From: Azolla caroliniana
Taxonomy: Eukaryota > Polypodiophyta
Length of the DNA: 64,000 nucleotides
Reading direction: 5' to 3'
Assembly (NCBI GenBank): GCA_043228905.1
Contig: JBHGNT010000011.1
Location: 1,488,001 to 1,552,000 of the forward strand
Shown in pieces: positions 38,529-50,192 of the stretch. The notes beneath the pieces are model-generated. The model made no database searches, was not told the DNA's origin, and saw only the letters and a program-made list of their open reading frames with translations. The translations under genes were made by a program, and so were the position numbers. How positions within the stretch are numbered: position 1 is the stretch's first letter; the number at the start of each line of letters is the position of its first letter.

Positions 38529-39540
38529 ATGGACAATTCGTTGGGAGGTATGTTCAAGCTCACCGGCTCCAACTATTCGGTGTGGAAGTCGAAGATGAGG
38601 GACATGCTCGTGGTTAAAGATATTTGGTTGCCGGTTCAATTCGGGGACAAGAGACCAGACAAAATCGACGCCGCGATATGGGAGGTAATGCACATGAAGA
38701 CAACGGCCTACATACGGTGCTTCATCGACATGAGCCAATACAACAACTTCAATGAAGAGAGCAAGGCTCATGAGCTCTGGGAGAAGATCGGCATTATGTT
38801 TCAAAACAAAAATGTTGTTAACCAGGTTTCGGTATTCCAGAAGCTAGTAAGACTCTGGTACCAAGATGGCTCTAGCATGGCGGAGCACATGAATGCCTTC
38901 CAGGGGATGATCCACCAGGCAACATCATTGGAAGTACCTCTCGCCGATGAGGTACTGGCGCTACTCCTGCTCGGTTCGCTCCCGGATAGCTGGGAGACGT
39001 TGGTTGTCACTTTGGCAAACGCCTGGCCGGAAGGGAAACGGTTATCCCTAGCAAGAGTAAACTCGAGCCTGCTAGATGAGGAGGCGCGTTGAAAAAGATA
39101 AAGATACGAGCTCCGACTCCAAAGCGCTCCTTACCGAATCGGAACGCGGAAGACATAGAAACCATAGTCCCGAGAACCGGGAGAAGTCGGGGACACGGTC
39201 AAAGTCAAGCGGGAGGCCTACTTGCTTCTATTGCGGCAAGCCGGGACACTTCCAAAAGAACTGTCACTTTGGCAAACGCCTGGCCGGAAGGGAAACAGTT
39301 ATCCCTAGCAAGAGTGAAGTCAAGATTGCTAGATGAGGAGGCGCATCGGAAAGATAAGGATACGAGCTCTGATGTCAAAGCACTCCTTACCGAATAGGAA
39401 CGCGGAAGACAAAGAAACCGTAGTTCCCAGAACCGGGAAAAGTCGGGGACACGGTCAAAGTCAAGGGGGAGGCCTACTTGCTTCTATTGCGGCAAGCCGG
39501 GACACTTCCAGAAGAACTATCAGCATTTCCGGAAAGACAA
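38529..39540 (+). pseudogene. gag: Copia-3 Gag with a duplicated zinc-knuckle region
   Basis: Starts MDNSLGGMFKLTGSNYSVWK at 38529; capsid to TGA 39090-39092. The A-run at 39092-39096 carries the extra base seen in Copia-1. The first knuckle is CFYCGKPGHFQKNC (about 39220-39262). A second, diverged copy of 39005-39261 follows at 39262-39515 with its own knuckle ending in Tyr instead of Cys (CFYCGKPGHFQKNY). The second copy does not have the extra A, so it is not a simple duplication of the first. Confidence 0.88.
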
Positions 39541-40880
39541 GGAAACCGACAGTACCGATTCGAAGCGGACACCAGACTGAAACGGTAAAGACCGGAGGGG
39601 GCCGGAACGGAACGGAACGATGGCAATAGCGGAAAGTGAAGAAGAGTTGATGCTCATCACCGAGGAGAGTGAGCTAAACCTTGCCGGCGACGAGATGACC
39701 TGGGTGGTCGACTCCGGAGCGTCGTTCCACCTTACCCCGGACCAGAAATGCTTCTCATCCTACTCAGACGGTGATCACGGCTATGTCCGGATGGGGAATG
39801 AAGGTACATGTTGAATTGTCGGCATAGGAGACGTGTGGTTGACAACACCAACCGGATGCAAGATGTTGTTGAAGGATGTCTGACACGTTCCGGAGGTTCG
39901 TCTGAACCTGATATCAGCCGGTCGGCTAGATAATGAAGGCTACACGAGTAGCATCCGGAACGGTGTTATGAAGTTCAGCAAAGGGAGCCTGATTGTGGCT
40001 CGGGCCCGGAAGGTAAACACGTTGTACCTGATGAATGCCCGATTATGTCCGGAAGAAGTGAACGTGGCATCCGACACTGCCGGTGAGCTATGGCACAAGA
40101 GGTTGTGTCACATGAGCGAGAAGGGGATGAAGAAGCTTGCAGAAGACAACCTCATTCCAGTGAAGAACGTGCACTTGGAGAAGTGCACTGATTGTCTGGC
40201 CGGTAAACAAAACCGGACCTCCTTCCGATCGAGGCCACCGATGAGACGTAATGCACCACTGGAGTTGGTGCATACTAATGTGTGTCAAGTGGACACGAAG
40301 TCACATGCAGGATCGCAGTACTTCGTGACATTCATAGATGACCACAACCAGAAGCTGTGGGCCATACCGTTGAAGACGAAGGATCAGGTGCTATCCGTCT
40401 TCAGAGAGCTCCACGCGAGAGTGGAAAAAGAAACCGGCCGGAAGCTGAAGGCGGTTCGAGCAGATAACGGAGGAGAATACCGGAGGCAGTTCGAGGAGTA
40501 CTGCCACTCGAAGGTAATCCGGCTAGAATTTACAGTGCCGAAGACGCCGGAACTAAATGGGTTGGCCGAGAGGATGAACCGGACCATAATGGAGAGGGTC
40601 CGGAGTATGCTGGTGCATGCAAAACTACCCAAGGCGTTTTGAGTTGAGGCGCTATTGACAGCGATGTATGTGATAAACAGATCACCCTCAGTACCCTTGG
40701 ACGGAGACACGCCACAGAGAGTTTGGACCAGTAAGAAAGTGTCCTACCGGCATCTGAAGGTATTCGGGTGTCTCGCGTATGTGCATGTAGCTAAGGACCG
40801 GAGAGGAAAGTTAGATCCATAGACCCGGCCATGCATATTCCTCGGTTACGGCGACGATGAGTTCGGCTACCGAGTGTGGG
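39541..40880 (+). pseudogene. pol: Copia-3 protease and integrase
   Basis: Protease region with WVVDSGASFHLTPDQKCFSS (from 39620), stops at 39812 and TGA 39881-39883 (identical to Copia-1). Integrase frame 39968-40642: LWHKRLCHMSEKGMKKLAED, CTDCLAGKQ; the first catalytic Asp is Asn (VHTNVCQ). The second Asp (RADNGGEY) and Glu (ELNGLAERMN) are present. Stops at 40640 and about 40820. Confidence 0.9.
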
Positions 40881-42709
40881 ACCCGGTCGACAAGAAGGTA
40901 TTCTGGAGTCGAGATATTATCTTCATGGAGGAGAAGACGCTCGTCGACTGGGAGTCGGAGAAGAAGATAATGAACTCCGAGTCGACCGCTAAGGATCGAT
41001 TCTACGATGAGTGGACCCAACCAGCAAGAGACCGGTTAGCACTTGAGGAACGAGCCGGTTACGGTGAGTATACCGAACCTGCAGAAGAAGAAGTAGAGGA
41101 AGATGAAACTGGAACCGGCCAAGACCCCGAATCGGATTCGGATGAAGAGCAAATGGAGGAGCCGGTTACAGAAGCCCAAAGACGGAGATATCCTCTCAGA
41201 GAGAGAAGGGCCCCCCGAAGATTTCTGGATTCAGAGCATGTGTTGCTGACCGATGAGGGAGAGCCGGAAAGCTTCGAAGAAGCGAAGGATGACACCCACA
41301 ACCGCAAATGGTTAAGTGCCATGCAAGATGAGATGGATTCCCTACATGAGAACCATACGTACAAATTGGTGGAGTTGCCGAAAGGAAAGCGGGCACTCCG
41401 AAACAAGTGGGTGTACAAGTTGAAACCGGGAGATGCCGGCAACCCCCCGAGATACAAAGCCAGGATCGTGGTGAAGGGATTCCAGCAAAAGAAGGGCGTA
41501 AACTTCGACGAGATATTTGCCCCGGTAGTAAAGATGACCTCCATCCGGATGGTGCTGAGTATAGCGGCAAGCATGGATCTCGAGGTAGAGCAGCTGGACG
41601 TGAAGACGGCATTCCTTCGTGGCGACCTTGAAGAGGAGATCTACATGCAGCAACCGGAAGGATTCGTTGAGAAAGGGAAGGAGCACCTTGTATGCCGGTT
41701 GAAGAAGAGCATGTACGGACTGAAGCAGGCTCCCCGACAATGGTACCGGAAGTTCGACTCCTTCATGACCGATCAAGGGTACCACAAGACGCGGGCCGAT
41801 CACTGCGTGTTTGTGAAGAAGTTCGGAGGAGGCGACTTCTTGATACTCCTTCTGTACGTGGACGACATGTTGATCGTCGGACGGGACCAAGCCAAAATAC
41901 GGATGCTGAAGAAGGCTCTCAACCGGACCTTCTCAATGAAAGACTTGGATCCGGCAAGACAGATGTTGGGGATGCATATCATCCGGAACCGGCCAACGAA
42001 GCAGTTGTGGCTGTCACAGGAGAAGTACGTGACAAAGGTGCTTCAGCGGATCAACATGTCAGATGCGAAACCGGTCGGATCGACACTTCCGGCAAACTGC
42101 AAGTTATCCGGTAAGAAAAAGCCTGACGACGAAAGCAGAGAAGGCTGATATGATGAAGGTTCCATATGCATCTGCCGTCGGGAGTTAATGTACGCAATGG
42201 TGTGTACCCGACCGGATATAGGATACGCGGTCGGAGTGGTGAGCCGGTTTATGAGCAATCCCGGCAAGGAGCACTGGAACGCGGTCAAATGGATACTCCG
42301 GTACTTAAAGGGCACTTCGAACATGTGTCTCCAATTCGGCTCCGGTAAACCTCAACTTGACGGTTTTACCGACTCGGACATGTCGGCTGATGTAGATACC
42401 AACCGGTCTACATCCGGGTACGTAATGACATATGCAGGGGGAGTTGTTTCGTGGCAGTCGAGGCTGTAGAAGACGATTGTGTTGTCATCCACGGAAGCGG
42501 AGTACATGGCGGTTGTGGAAGCCGGCAAGGAAATATTATGGATGAAGGACTTCATCGGTGAGCTCGGTATCTAGCAAGATGAATACGGGCTCTATTGCGA
42601 CAGTCAAAGTGCCATCCACCTTGCAAAGAATGCCGCCTACCATTCCCGGACGAAGCATATCCAGCGTAGGTATCACTGGATCCGAGAAAGAGTAGATGAC
42701 CAAGAGTTC
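40874..42709 (+). pseudogene. pol: Copia-3 RT and most of RNase H
   Basis: 424-residue frame 40874-42148: acidic linker, RT (WVYKLKPGDAGNPPRYKARI, FAPVVKMTSIRMVLSIAASM, LDVKTAFLRGDLEEEIYMQQ, MYGLKQAPRQWY, catalytic LLYVDDMLIVG). A 1-bp change near 42110 shifts the frame and TGA follows. RNase H continues in 42188-42469 (GFTDSDMSADVDTNRSTSGY) to TAG at 42467-42469, with another TAG near 42572. It is cut by Copia-4 after DDQEF at 42709. Confidence 0.9.
42705..42709. other. Target site duplication AGTTC of Copia-4
   Basis: AGTTC at 42705-42709 is repeated at 48049-48053. Removing Copia-4 and one copy restores CAAGAGTTCGCGCTGACG, as in Copia-1. Confidence 0.95.
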
Positions 42710-43293
42710 TGTTGGGATTTCGGTCCCTCCGAATGGGATGTCCGGAGATGAATGACGGCAAGCCTGGACCCGGCTACGGAGCCGGATGACGAAGACCCCG
42801 GCTACGGAGCCGGATGATGAATGTACCCGGAGAGAGATCCGGATGCGGGGACATATTTATGAATATGTTTGCCAAGGGCCCTTGAGGCTATAGTTGTAAA
42901 TAGCCCTAAAGTCATATGTGTATAAATATGACTTAGGGCAAACAGTTTTACTGTCGCTACTCATTTTTCTGTTTTTCCACTCAAGAGGAGTGAAGAGAGA
43001 GCAGCCGTGAGAGAGATAGAGCGTGAGAGAGGAAGAGGTCGACGCCTCTGTGTAATACCGCCGCCTGTGGCGAGGACAGCGAGCTCAAGGTCGTCGCCTT
43101 GCAGCTCGCCATTGTATATTTCTCTGTGCATAGTTTTGGTTCGGAGTCTTGTACTCCCGTGGTTTTTCCCCGTACAGGGTTTTCCACGATAAATCGTGTG
43201 TTCGCATTTCCCATTTTTCTGCAACAACGATTCGTGTGTTTCCTTGGTTGTGGCCGAGAGGTGAAGTTTGGAAAGTGTTGTTTATTTCCATCA
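42710..43293 (+). repeat. 5' LTR of Copia-4
   Basis: 584 bp, TGTTGGGATTTCGG...TTCCATCA. It has two CCCGGCTACGGAGCCGGATG units near 42768-42823. TATA box GTGTATAAATATGAC near 42918-42932. Confidence 0.95.
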
Positions 43294-43296
43294 ATT

Positions 43297-43308
43297 TGGT
43301 ATCAGAGC
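43297..43308 (+). other. Primer binding site of Copia-4 (tRNA-iMet)
   Basis: TGGTATCAGAGC, three bases after the LTR end. Confidence 0.95.
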
Positions 43309-43324
43309 GAGCTGCTGCAGAAAA

Positions 43325-46300
43325 ATGGAAGGCGGCGGCAGCGGGCAGCCGGGGATGATGGTGCTGAATGCGCAGAACTACGCCGACTGGAAGATCAAGA
43401 TGGAGGATCTTCTGATTGTTCGGGACCTGTACGAACCGATTGACAGGTCGGAAATACCGAAGGGGGTACTTGAGTCGGAATGGAGGCTTCTGAACCGGAA
43501 AGCCGTTGCAACCATTCGGCAATACGTCGACGTGAGCGTTCTACAACATGTGGCGAACGACACCAACGCATATGAGATGTGGCGGAAGCTGTCGGGCCTC
43601 TACGAGAGGAAGAATGCGTTGAACCGGACCTCCCTGATGAGGAAGATAGTGAACCTCAAGTACCGGGACGGCGAGAGTATGGTGGAACACGTAAGCACGT
43701 TCATGGGATTCGTGAACCAGCTTGCGGCGATCAAGTTCCCGTTGGAGGATGCAATGCAAGCCATCATCCTGATGTGTACATTGCCGGAAAGCTGGGAGAA
43801 CTTGGTGGTGACTCTCAGCACCTCCTGCACCGAAGATAACTTGTCCCTACAAACGGTAAAGACAAGTATTTTGAACGAAGAAGCGCGTCGGAGAGATAAA
43901 GAACCGGCCTCCGACTCGAAGGCGCTGCTTACCAAATCGGAACGGGGAAGACAACGGAACCGGAGCCCGCAAAGACGGGAGAAGTCGGGTACCCGGTCGC
44001 AGTCAAGAGGAAGGTCCACATGCTTCCACTGTGGGAAGCCGGGGCACTTCCGGAAGAATTGTCGGCATTACCGAAAGGACAACGGAGCCGACGACACCGA
44101 TTCGAAGAAGTCACCGGAGCGAAACGGTGTATACCGGGGAGCCACGGACCGGAGGGGTCCGGATCGGCGAGGGCAGGACCGGAAAGGAACGACGGCACTC
44201 GCGGCAAGTGAAGAAGAGATAATGCTCATTACCGAAGAGAGGGAGCTGAACCTTGCCGGTGAAGAGATGACCTGGGTGGTCGATTCCGGAGCGTCGTTCC
44301 ACCTAACCCCGGAGAAGAAATACTTCTCATCCTACACAGCCGGTGAGCATGGCTGTGTCCGGATGGGAAATGAAGGTACATGCCGGATTGCCGGCATAGG
44401 AGACGTGTGGCTGATGACATCAACCGGATGCAAGATGCTGTTGAAGGATGTTCGACACGTTCCGGAGGTTCGATTGAACCTGATTTCGGCCGGGAGGCTA
44501 GACGATGAAGGCTACACGGGTAGCATCCGGAACGGTGTCATGAAGTTCAGCAAAGGGAGCCTGATAGTGGCACGGGCCCGGAAAGTCAACACACTGTACC
44601 TGATGAATTCCCGGCTATGTCCGGAGGAGCTGAACGTGGCAGCTGACACTGCCGGTGAGCTATGGCACAAGAGACTGTGCCACATGAGCGAGAAGGGGAT
44701 GAAGAGGCTTGCCGAAGACAACCTGATACCGGTAAAGCATGTACACTTGGGGAAGTGTACCGACTGTCTGGCCGGTAAGCAGAACCGGACCTCCTTCCAC
44801 TCAAGGCCACCGACGAGACGTAGCGCACCATTGGAGTTGGTGCACACTGACGTGTGCCAAGTAGAAACGAAGTCACATGGCGGAGCCCAGTACTTCGTGA
44901 CATTCATAGATGACCACAGCCGGAAGCTGTGGACGGCACCGCTGAAGACAAAGGACCAAGTATTGTCTGTCTTCAAAGAACTCCACGCGAGAGTGGAAAG
45001 AGAATCCGGCAAGAAGCTGAAAGCGATACGAGCGGATAACGGAGGAGAATACCGAGGGCAATTTGAGGAGTATTGCCGTTCGAAGGGAATCCGGCTCGAG
45101 TTTACAGTGCCGAAGACGCCGGAACTGAACGGGCTGGCCGAGAGGATGAACCGGACCATAATGGAGAAGGTCCGGAGTATGCTGGCGCATGCGAAATTAC
45201 CCAAGGGGTTTTGGGCTGAGGCAATGTCGACGGCGACATACGTGATTAACAGATCACCCTCAGTACCTTTGGACGGAGACACGCCGCAGAGAGTGTGGAC
45301 CGGTAGGGAAGTGTCCTACCGGCATCTGAAGGTGTTCGGGTGTCTCGCATACGTGCATGTGGCAAAGGACCGGAGAGGAAAGCTAGATCCAAAGACCCGG
45401 CCATGCATATTCCTCGGTTACGGCGACGACGAGTTCGGCTACCGAGTATGGGACCCGGTCGACAAGAAGATATTCAGGAGTCGAGACATCATCTTCATGG
45501 AGGACAAGACACTCGCCGACTGGGAGTCGGAGAAGAAGATGAAGAGCTCCAAGTCGACCGGTGAGGATCAACTCTACGAGGAGCAGTCCCGACCGGCAAG
45601 GGACCGGTTAACACTTGAAGATCCGGCCGAAGACGGTGAAGAAGCAGAACCGGCCGAAGAAGATGAAAATGATACCGGAACCGGCCCCGATCCCGAAATG
45701 GATTCGGATGAAGAAGAATCGGAAGAACCGGTTACCGAAGCTCCGGAACGGAGATATCCTCTAAGAGAGAGAAGGGCCCCCCGGAGATTTCCGGAACCAG
45801 AGCACGTGCTGCTAACCGACGAGGGGGAGCTGGAGAGCTTTGAAGAAGCGAAGCATGACACTCATAGCCGCAGGTGGTTAAGTGCCATGCAGGAGGAGAT
45901 GGATTCCCTGCATGAGAGCCACACATATGAACTTGTGGAGTTGCCGAAAGGAAAACGGGCACTCCGTAACAAGTGGGTGTTCAAGCTGAAACCGGGAGAT
46001 GCCGGAAACCTCCCGAGATACAAAGCCAGGATCGTGGTGAAGGGGTTCCAGCAGAAGAAGGGCATCGACTTCGACGAGATATTTGCCCCGGTAGTGAAGA
46101 TGACCTCCATCCGGACGGTGCTGAGCATAGCGGCAAGCATGGACCTCGAGGTAGAACAGATGGACGTGAAGACAGCATTCCTTCACGGTGACCTCGAAGA
46201 AGAGATCTACATGCAGCAACCGGAAGGATTCGAGAAGAAAGGGAAGGAGCACCTGGTATGCCGGTTGAAGAAGAGCCTTTATGGACTGAAGCAGGCTCCC

Positions 46301-47398
46301 CGGCAGTGGTACCGGAAGTTCGACTCCTTCATGACCGACAAAGGGTACCACAAAACGCAGTCCGATCACTGCGTGTTTTTGAAGAAGTTCGAAGGAGGAG
46401 ACTTTCTAATACTCCTCCTATACGTGGACGACATGTTGATCGTCGGACGGGACTAGGTCAAGATACGGATGCTGAAGAAGGCTCTTCACCGAACCTTCTC
46501 AATGAAGGACCTGGGTCCGGCGAGGCAAATACTAGGGATGCACATCATCCGGGACCGGAAGAAGAAGCAGTTGTGGCTGTCACAGGAGAAGTACGTGACA
46601 AAGGTGCTTCAACGGTTCAACATGTCGGAAGCAAGACCAGTCGGGTCGACTCTCCTGGCAAACTGCAAGCTGTCCAACAAGCAAAGTCCCAAGACAAAGG
46701 CTGAAAAGGAGGATATGATGAAAGTACCATATGCCTCCGCCGTCGAAAGCTTGATGTACGCAATGGTGTGTACAAGACCGGACATAGGATATGCAGTCGG
46801 AGTGGTGAGCCGGTACATGAGCAATCCCGGCAAGGAGCACTGGAATGCGGTCAAGTGGATACTCCGATACCTAAAGGGCACGGCAAACGTGTGCCTCCGA
46901 TTCGGCTCCGGTAAGCCCGAACTCGACGGCTTTACCGATTCGGATATGTCGGCTGATGCAGATACCAGCCGGTCCACATCAGGGTATGTGATGACGTATG
47001 CAGGGGGAGTTGTTTCGTGGCAGTCGAGGTTGCAGAAGACGGTTGCGTTGTCAACCACGGAGGCGGAGTACATGGCGGCTGTTGAAGCCGGCAAGGAAAT
47101 AATATGGATGAAGGACTTCATTAGAGAGCTCGGGATCCGGCAGGAGGAGTACCGACTCTACTGCGATAGTCAGAGTGCCATCCACCTTGCAAAGAACGCG
47201 GCCTACCATTCCCGGACGAAACACATCCAGCGTAGATACCACTGGATCCGGGAAAGGATAGAAGACAAGGAGTTCGTGCTGACGAAAATCCACACGGACG
47301 AGAACGGGTCGGATATGCTGACCAAGGTGCTCACACCCGACAAGCTGGAAGCATGCCAGAAGAGGATCGGATTGGAGAGACATCCCATGCCGAAGTGA
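43325..47398 (+). pseudogene. gag-pol: Copia-4 Gag-Pol polyprotein with one amber codon
   Basis: 1,357 codons in one frame, interrupted only by TAG 46454-46456 (codon 1044), a CAG-to-TAG change (Copia-1 and -3 have CAA there). Domains: Gag from MEGGGSGQPGMMVLNAQNYA; knuckle CFHCGKPGHFRKNC, residues 233-246; protease Asp320 (VVDSGASFHLT); integrase zinc site His448...Cys478/Cys481, catalytic Asp509, Asp571, Glu606; RT with YVDD at 1033-1036; RNase H to the C-terminus (RHPMPK). The stop lies 8 residues after YVDD, so it removes the RT thumb and all RNase H. ATG 43325 is 16 bp after the primer site. The frame is open further upstream, but that is untranslated leader and LTR. Confidence 0.95.
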
Positions 47399-47408
47399 AG
47401 GGGGAGTT
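47396..47408 (+). other. Polypurine tract of Copia-4
   Basis: TGAAGGGGGAGTT, overlapping the stop codon of the polyprotein and abutting the 3' LTR. Confidence 0.9.
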
Positions 47409-48048
47409 TGTTGGGATTTCGGTCCCTCCGAATGGGATGTCCGGAGATGAATGACGGCAAGCCTGGACCCGGCTACGGAGCCGGATGATGAAGACCCCGG
47501 CTACGGAGCCGGATGACGAAGACCCCGGCTACGGAGCCGGATGACGAAGACCCCGGCTACGGAGCCGGATGATGAATGTACCCGGAGAGAGATCCGGATG
47601 CGGGGACATATTTATGAATATGTTTGCCAAGGGCCCTTGAGGCTATAGTTGTAAATAGCCCTAAAGTCATATGTGTATAAATATGACTTAGGGCAAACAG
47701 TTTTACTGTCGCTACTCATTTTTCTGTTTTTCCACTCAAGAGGAGTGAAGAGAGAGCAGCCGTGAGAGAGATAGAGCGTGAGAGAGGAAGAGGTCGACGC
47801 CTCTGTGTAATACCGCCGCCTGTGGCGAGGACAGCGAGCTCAAGGTCGTCGCCTTGCAGCTCGCCATTGTATATTTCTCTGTGCATAGTTTTGGTTCGGA
47901 GTCTTGTACTCCCGTGGTTTTTCCCCGTACAGGGTTTTCCACGATAAATCGTGTGTTCGCATTTCCCATTTTTCTGCAACAACGATTCGTGTGTTTCCTT
48001 GGTTGTGGCCGAGAGGTGAAGTTTGGAAAGTGTCGTTTATTTCCATCA
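47409..48048 (+). repeat. 3' LTR of Copia-4
   Basis: 640 bp, with four 28-bp U3 units (about 47467-47578) against two in the 5' LTR; otherwise one T/C difference near 48034. Confidence 0.95.
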
Positions 48049-48175
48049 AGTTCGCGCTGACGAAGATCCACACGGCCGAGAACGGGTCAAATATGCTGAC
48101 CAAAGTGCTAACACCCGACAAGCTGGATGCATGCCAAAAGCGGATCGGACTGGTAAGACATCCCATGCCAGAGTG
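48049..48175 (+). pseudogene. pol: Copia-3 RNase H C-terminus
   Basis: FALTKIHTAENGSNMLTKVL through RHPMPE, stop TGA at 48174-48176. This is the continuation of the frame interrupted at 42709. The polypurine tract GAAGGGGGAGTT follows directly. Confidence 0.9.
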
Positions 48176-48186
48176 AAGGGGGAGTT

Positions 48187-48904
48187 TGTTAGGAAACAGG
48201 TCCCTCCGGATGGGAAATGAGAAGAACAATACTGATGAGCAAACTCGGTCGAGGCCGAAACCGGATGTCGAGTACCCGGAAATGGAAGACCTGGTGAGAA
48301 CCGGATGAGGAGTACTTGGCAAGAGCCGGACGGTGAAGACCCGGTGTGAACCGGATGAAGAGTACCCGGAAACGGAAGACCCGGTGAGAACCGGACGACG
48401 AGTACTCGGCAAGCGCCGGATGATGCAGGCCCGGTGAGGAGTGCTCACCGGATGAAGGGACATATTCGTAAATATGTTTCTGAGAGTCCATCGGGGCTTT
48501 ATTTGTAAATAGCCGAAAAGTCATATTAGTTTAAATATGACTTAGGGCAAACAGAGAGGGTTGTAGTTGTCATTCTTGTTGGCGCAAGATTAGAGCGTGC
48601 AACCGTGTACAGAGAGCGTGAGAGAGAGGAAGAGGTCGTTGCCTCTGATTGTAACCGCCACCTATGGCGAAGATAGCAAGCTCAAGGTCATGGCCTTGGT
48701 GCTTTCTTATTGTACATTCTAACATTGTGATAGTTCGCGGTCTGTGGGTTGCCGTGGTTTTTTCCGAGTTGCGGTTTTCCACGTAAACATCCTGAGTACT
48801 CTTCTCTCTATTGTGTTGTGTTTTTCCTTCCCTGTTTTTCTGTGTTTTATTCTAGGCTCGGTTGTGGCCGAGCGTTGTTCAACAGGAGCGTCTAGTTCTT
48901 GTCA
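48187..48904 (+). repeat. 3' LTR of Copia-3
   Basis: 718 bp, TGTTAGGAAACAGG...TTCTTGTCA, with a few percent substitutions against 37783-38498; followed by AGAAG. Confidence 0.93.
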
Positions 48905-50119
48905 AGAAGCGAGGCGGCGTTCCACTCCATGTAGTGGCGAGAAAGGACGAGTAGGACGAGTTGTTAACAATGTACCACGAGAGTCCTTGGGCCGGACACC
49001 GCGGAACTTGGGCCACATTCGAGAAACTGTGAGAGAAATATTGGTGGTCGGGGCTGTACTGGGATGTGTACCAGTTCGTGACAACATGCGAAAGTTATCT
49101 AGCTGCACTCCACAGTCCGACATCGAGATGAGCTACACCCGACCTACCCCCCAACCGTCCATTTCAAGTGGATGGTAGACCTAGTAACTATGTCGATGGG
49201 GGTAGGGCAGATGTGGTACCTGCTGCTTCCGCGGGAGGATTTTACGAACTAGGTGGAAGGCCACGCACTATAGAACAAGAAGATTGCGGCAGTGTGCCGG
49301 TTTCTGATCGAAGAGGTAGTATGCCGATACGGGTGCGTAGGGAAGATCGTAGCAGACCGTGGGGAACTGGATGCACAAGAGGCCGAAGAGCTATTTGAAC
49401 AGTTAGGGGTTAAACTCTCGCTCACCACGGCGTACAATCCGAAGGAAAACGGGAAGGTGGAGCGCGGACATGGGCCAATCGTAAAGGCGTTGGTATGGGC
49501 CTGCAGAGGCCAGGTCGGGAATTGGCCGCAGCTCCTACTCTACGCATTGTGGGTGGACCAAACTACGCACAGCTCGGTAACCGGGTTCATGCCGGCAGAG
49601 TTGATGTACGGGCAGAAGCTGATCATGCCGATGGAGAGGACGATCTCCTCGTGGACGGTGATAGATTGAAAGAGCGAGATGAGCCGGGAAGAGTTGTTGG
49701 CGGCACGGATTCAATAGCTCGAGCGAAGGCCGGAGGACGTGGAGAGGGCAAAGGCGAAGCTACATGCAGCGAGGGAGAGGGAGAGGAACAAAGGCCGGTT
49801 CGACCGAACGCACCGGTTGCAGCCAAAGAAGATCGAGGAAGGCGACTGGGTGTTGGTATACTACAACAGCCTCGACAACCAACACAAGGCAACGCGCAAA
49901 TTCACGAGGAGGTGGTTCAGGCCCTACGTCGTAACGAGGGTGAATGACAACAGGACATATCATCTAGCGGAGCTCGACGGGACGCGATTAACAGTGCCAG
50001 TAGCCGGGAAGTGGATCAAGGCGTACAAGAAGTGGCATGAAGACGAGCCGGACCCGGGAAGCATGACCGACGACGACGACCAGTTCGGAGCAAACGAGGA
50101 TTCGGGAAGTGACGGATGA
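48905..50119 (+). pseudogene. pol: Gypsy C integrase
   Basis: Continues after Copia-3. The zinc-site region is degraded (GRTPRNLGHI frame, 48950-49110). The catalytic core in 49292-49669 has Asp in IVADRGELD and Glu in NGKVERGH; the first Asp lies in a separate frame near 49170 (WMVDLVTM-like). The C-terminal part 49739-50119 (KKIEEGDWVLVYYNSLDNQH) ends acidic (DDDDQFGANEDSGSDG). Several stops and shifts. Confidence 0.88.
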
Positions 50120-50192
50120 TTATGGGCCGGTCTTCTCGACGATTGTTCGTGTTTGGCGCATACCGGTGGATGCGCGGTTTGGTGGGGGTGGA
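50120..50192 (+). other. 3' non-coding end of gypsy C: hairpin and G-rich plus-strand priming tract
   Basis: GCGCATACCGGTGGATGCGC forms a 6-bp stem; GGTTTGGTGGGGGTGGA then abuts the LTR. Gypsy D has the same arrangement (GCGCATGCCGGTGGATGCGC, then GGTGGGGGCGGA), with the stem kept despite other changes. Confidence 0.7.

Larger units (their letters stand above)
42710..48048 (+). mobile_element. Copia-4: youngest element, one nonsense codon from an intact frame
   Basis: LTR (42710-43293), primer site (43297-43308), a single polyprotein frame (43325-47398) and LTR (47409-48048). The two LTRs show only one substitution by eye plus a difference in minisatellite copy number (two versus four 28-bp units, accounting for the whole 56-bp length difference). 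It inserted into the RNase H of Copia-3. Related to Copia-1/3 but a distinct subfamily by LTR and by its Gag start. Confidence 0.96.
37783..48904 (+). mobile_element. Copia-3, with Copia-4 nested in its RNase H
   Basis: LTR (37783-38498), primer site (38502-38513), Gag with a duplicated knuckle region, protease, integrase, RT, RNase H, [Copia-4 42710-48048], RNase H end, polypurine tract, LTR (48187-48904). It belongs to the same subfamily as Copia-1 and shares its gag frameshift and protease TGA, but retains the first part of RT that Copia-1 lost. Many further stops. Confidence 0.93.
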
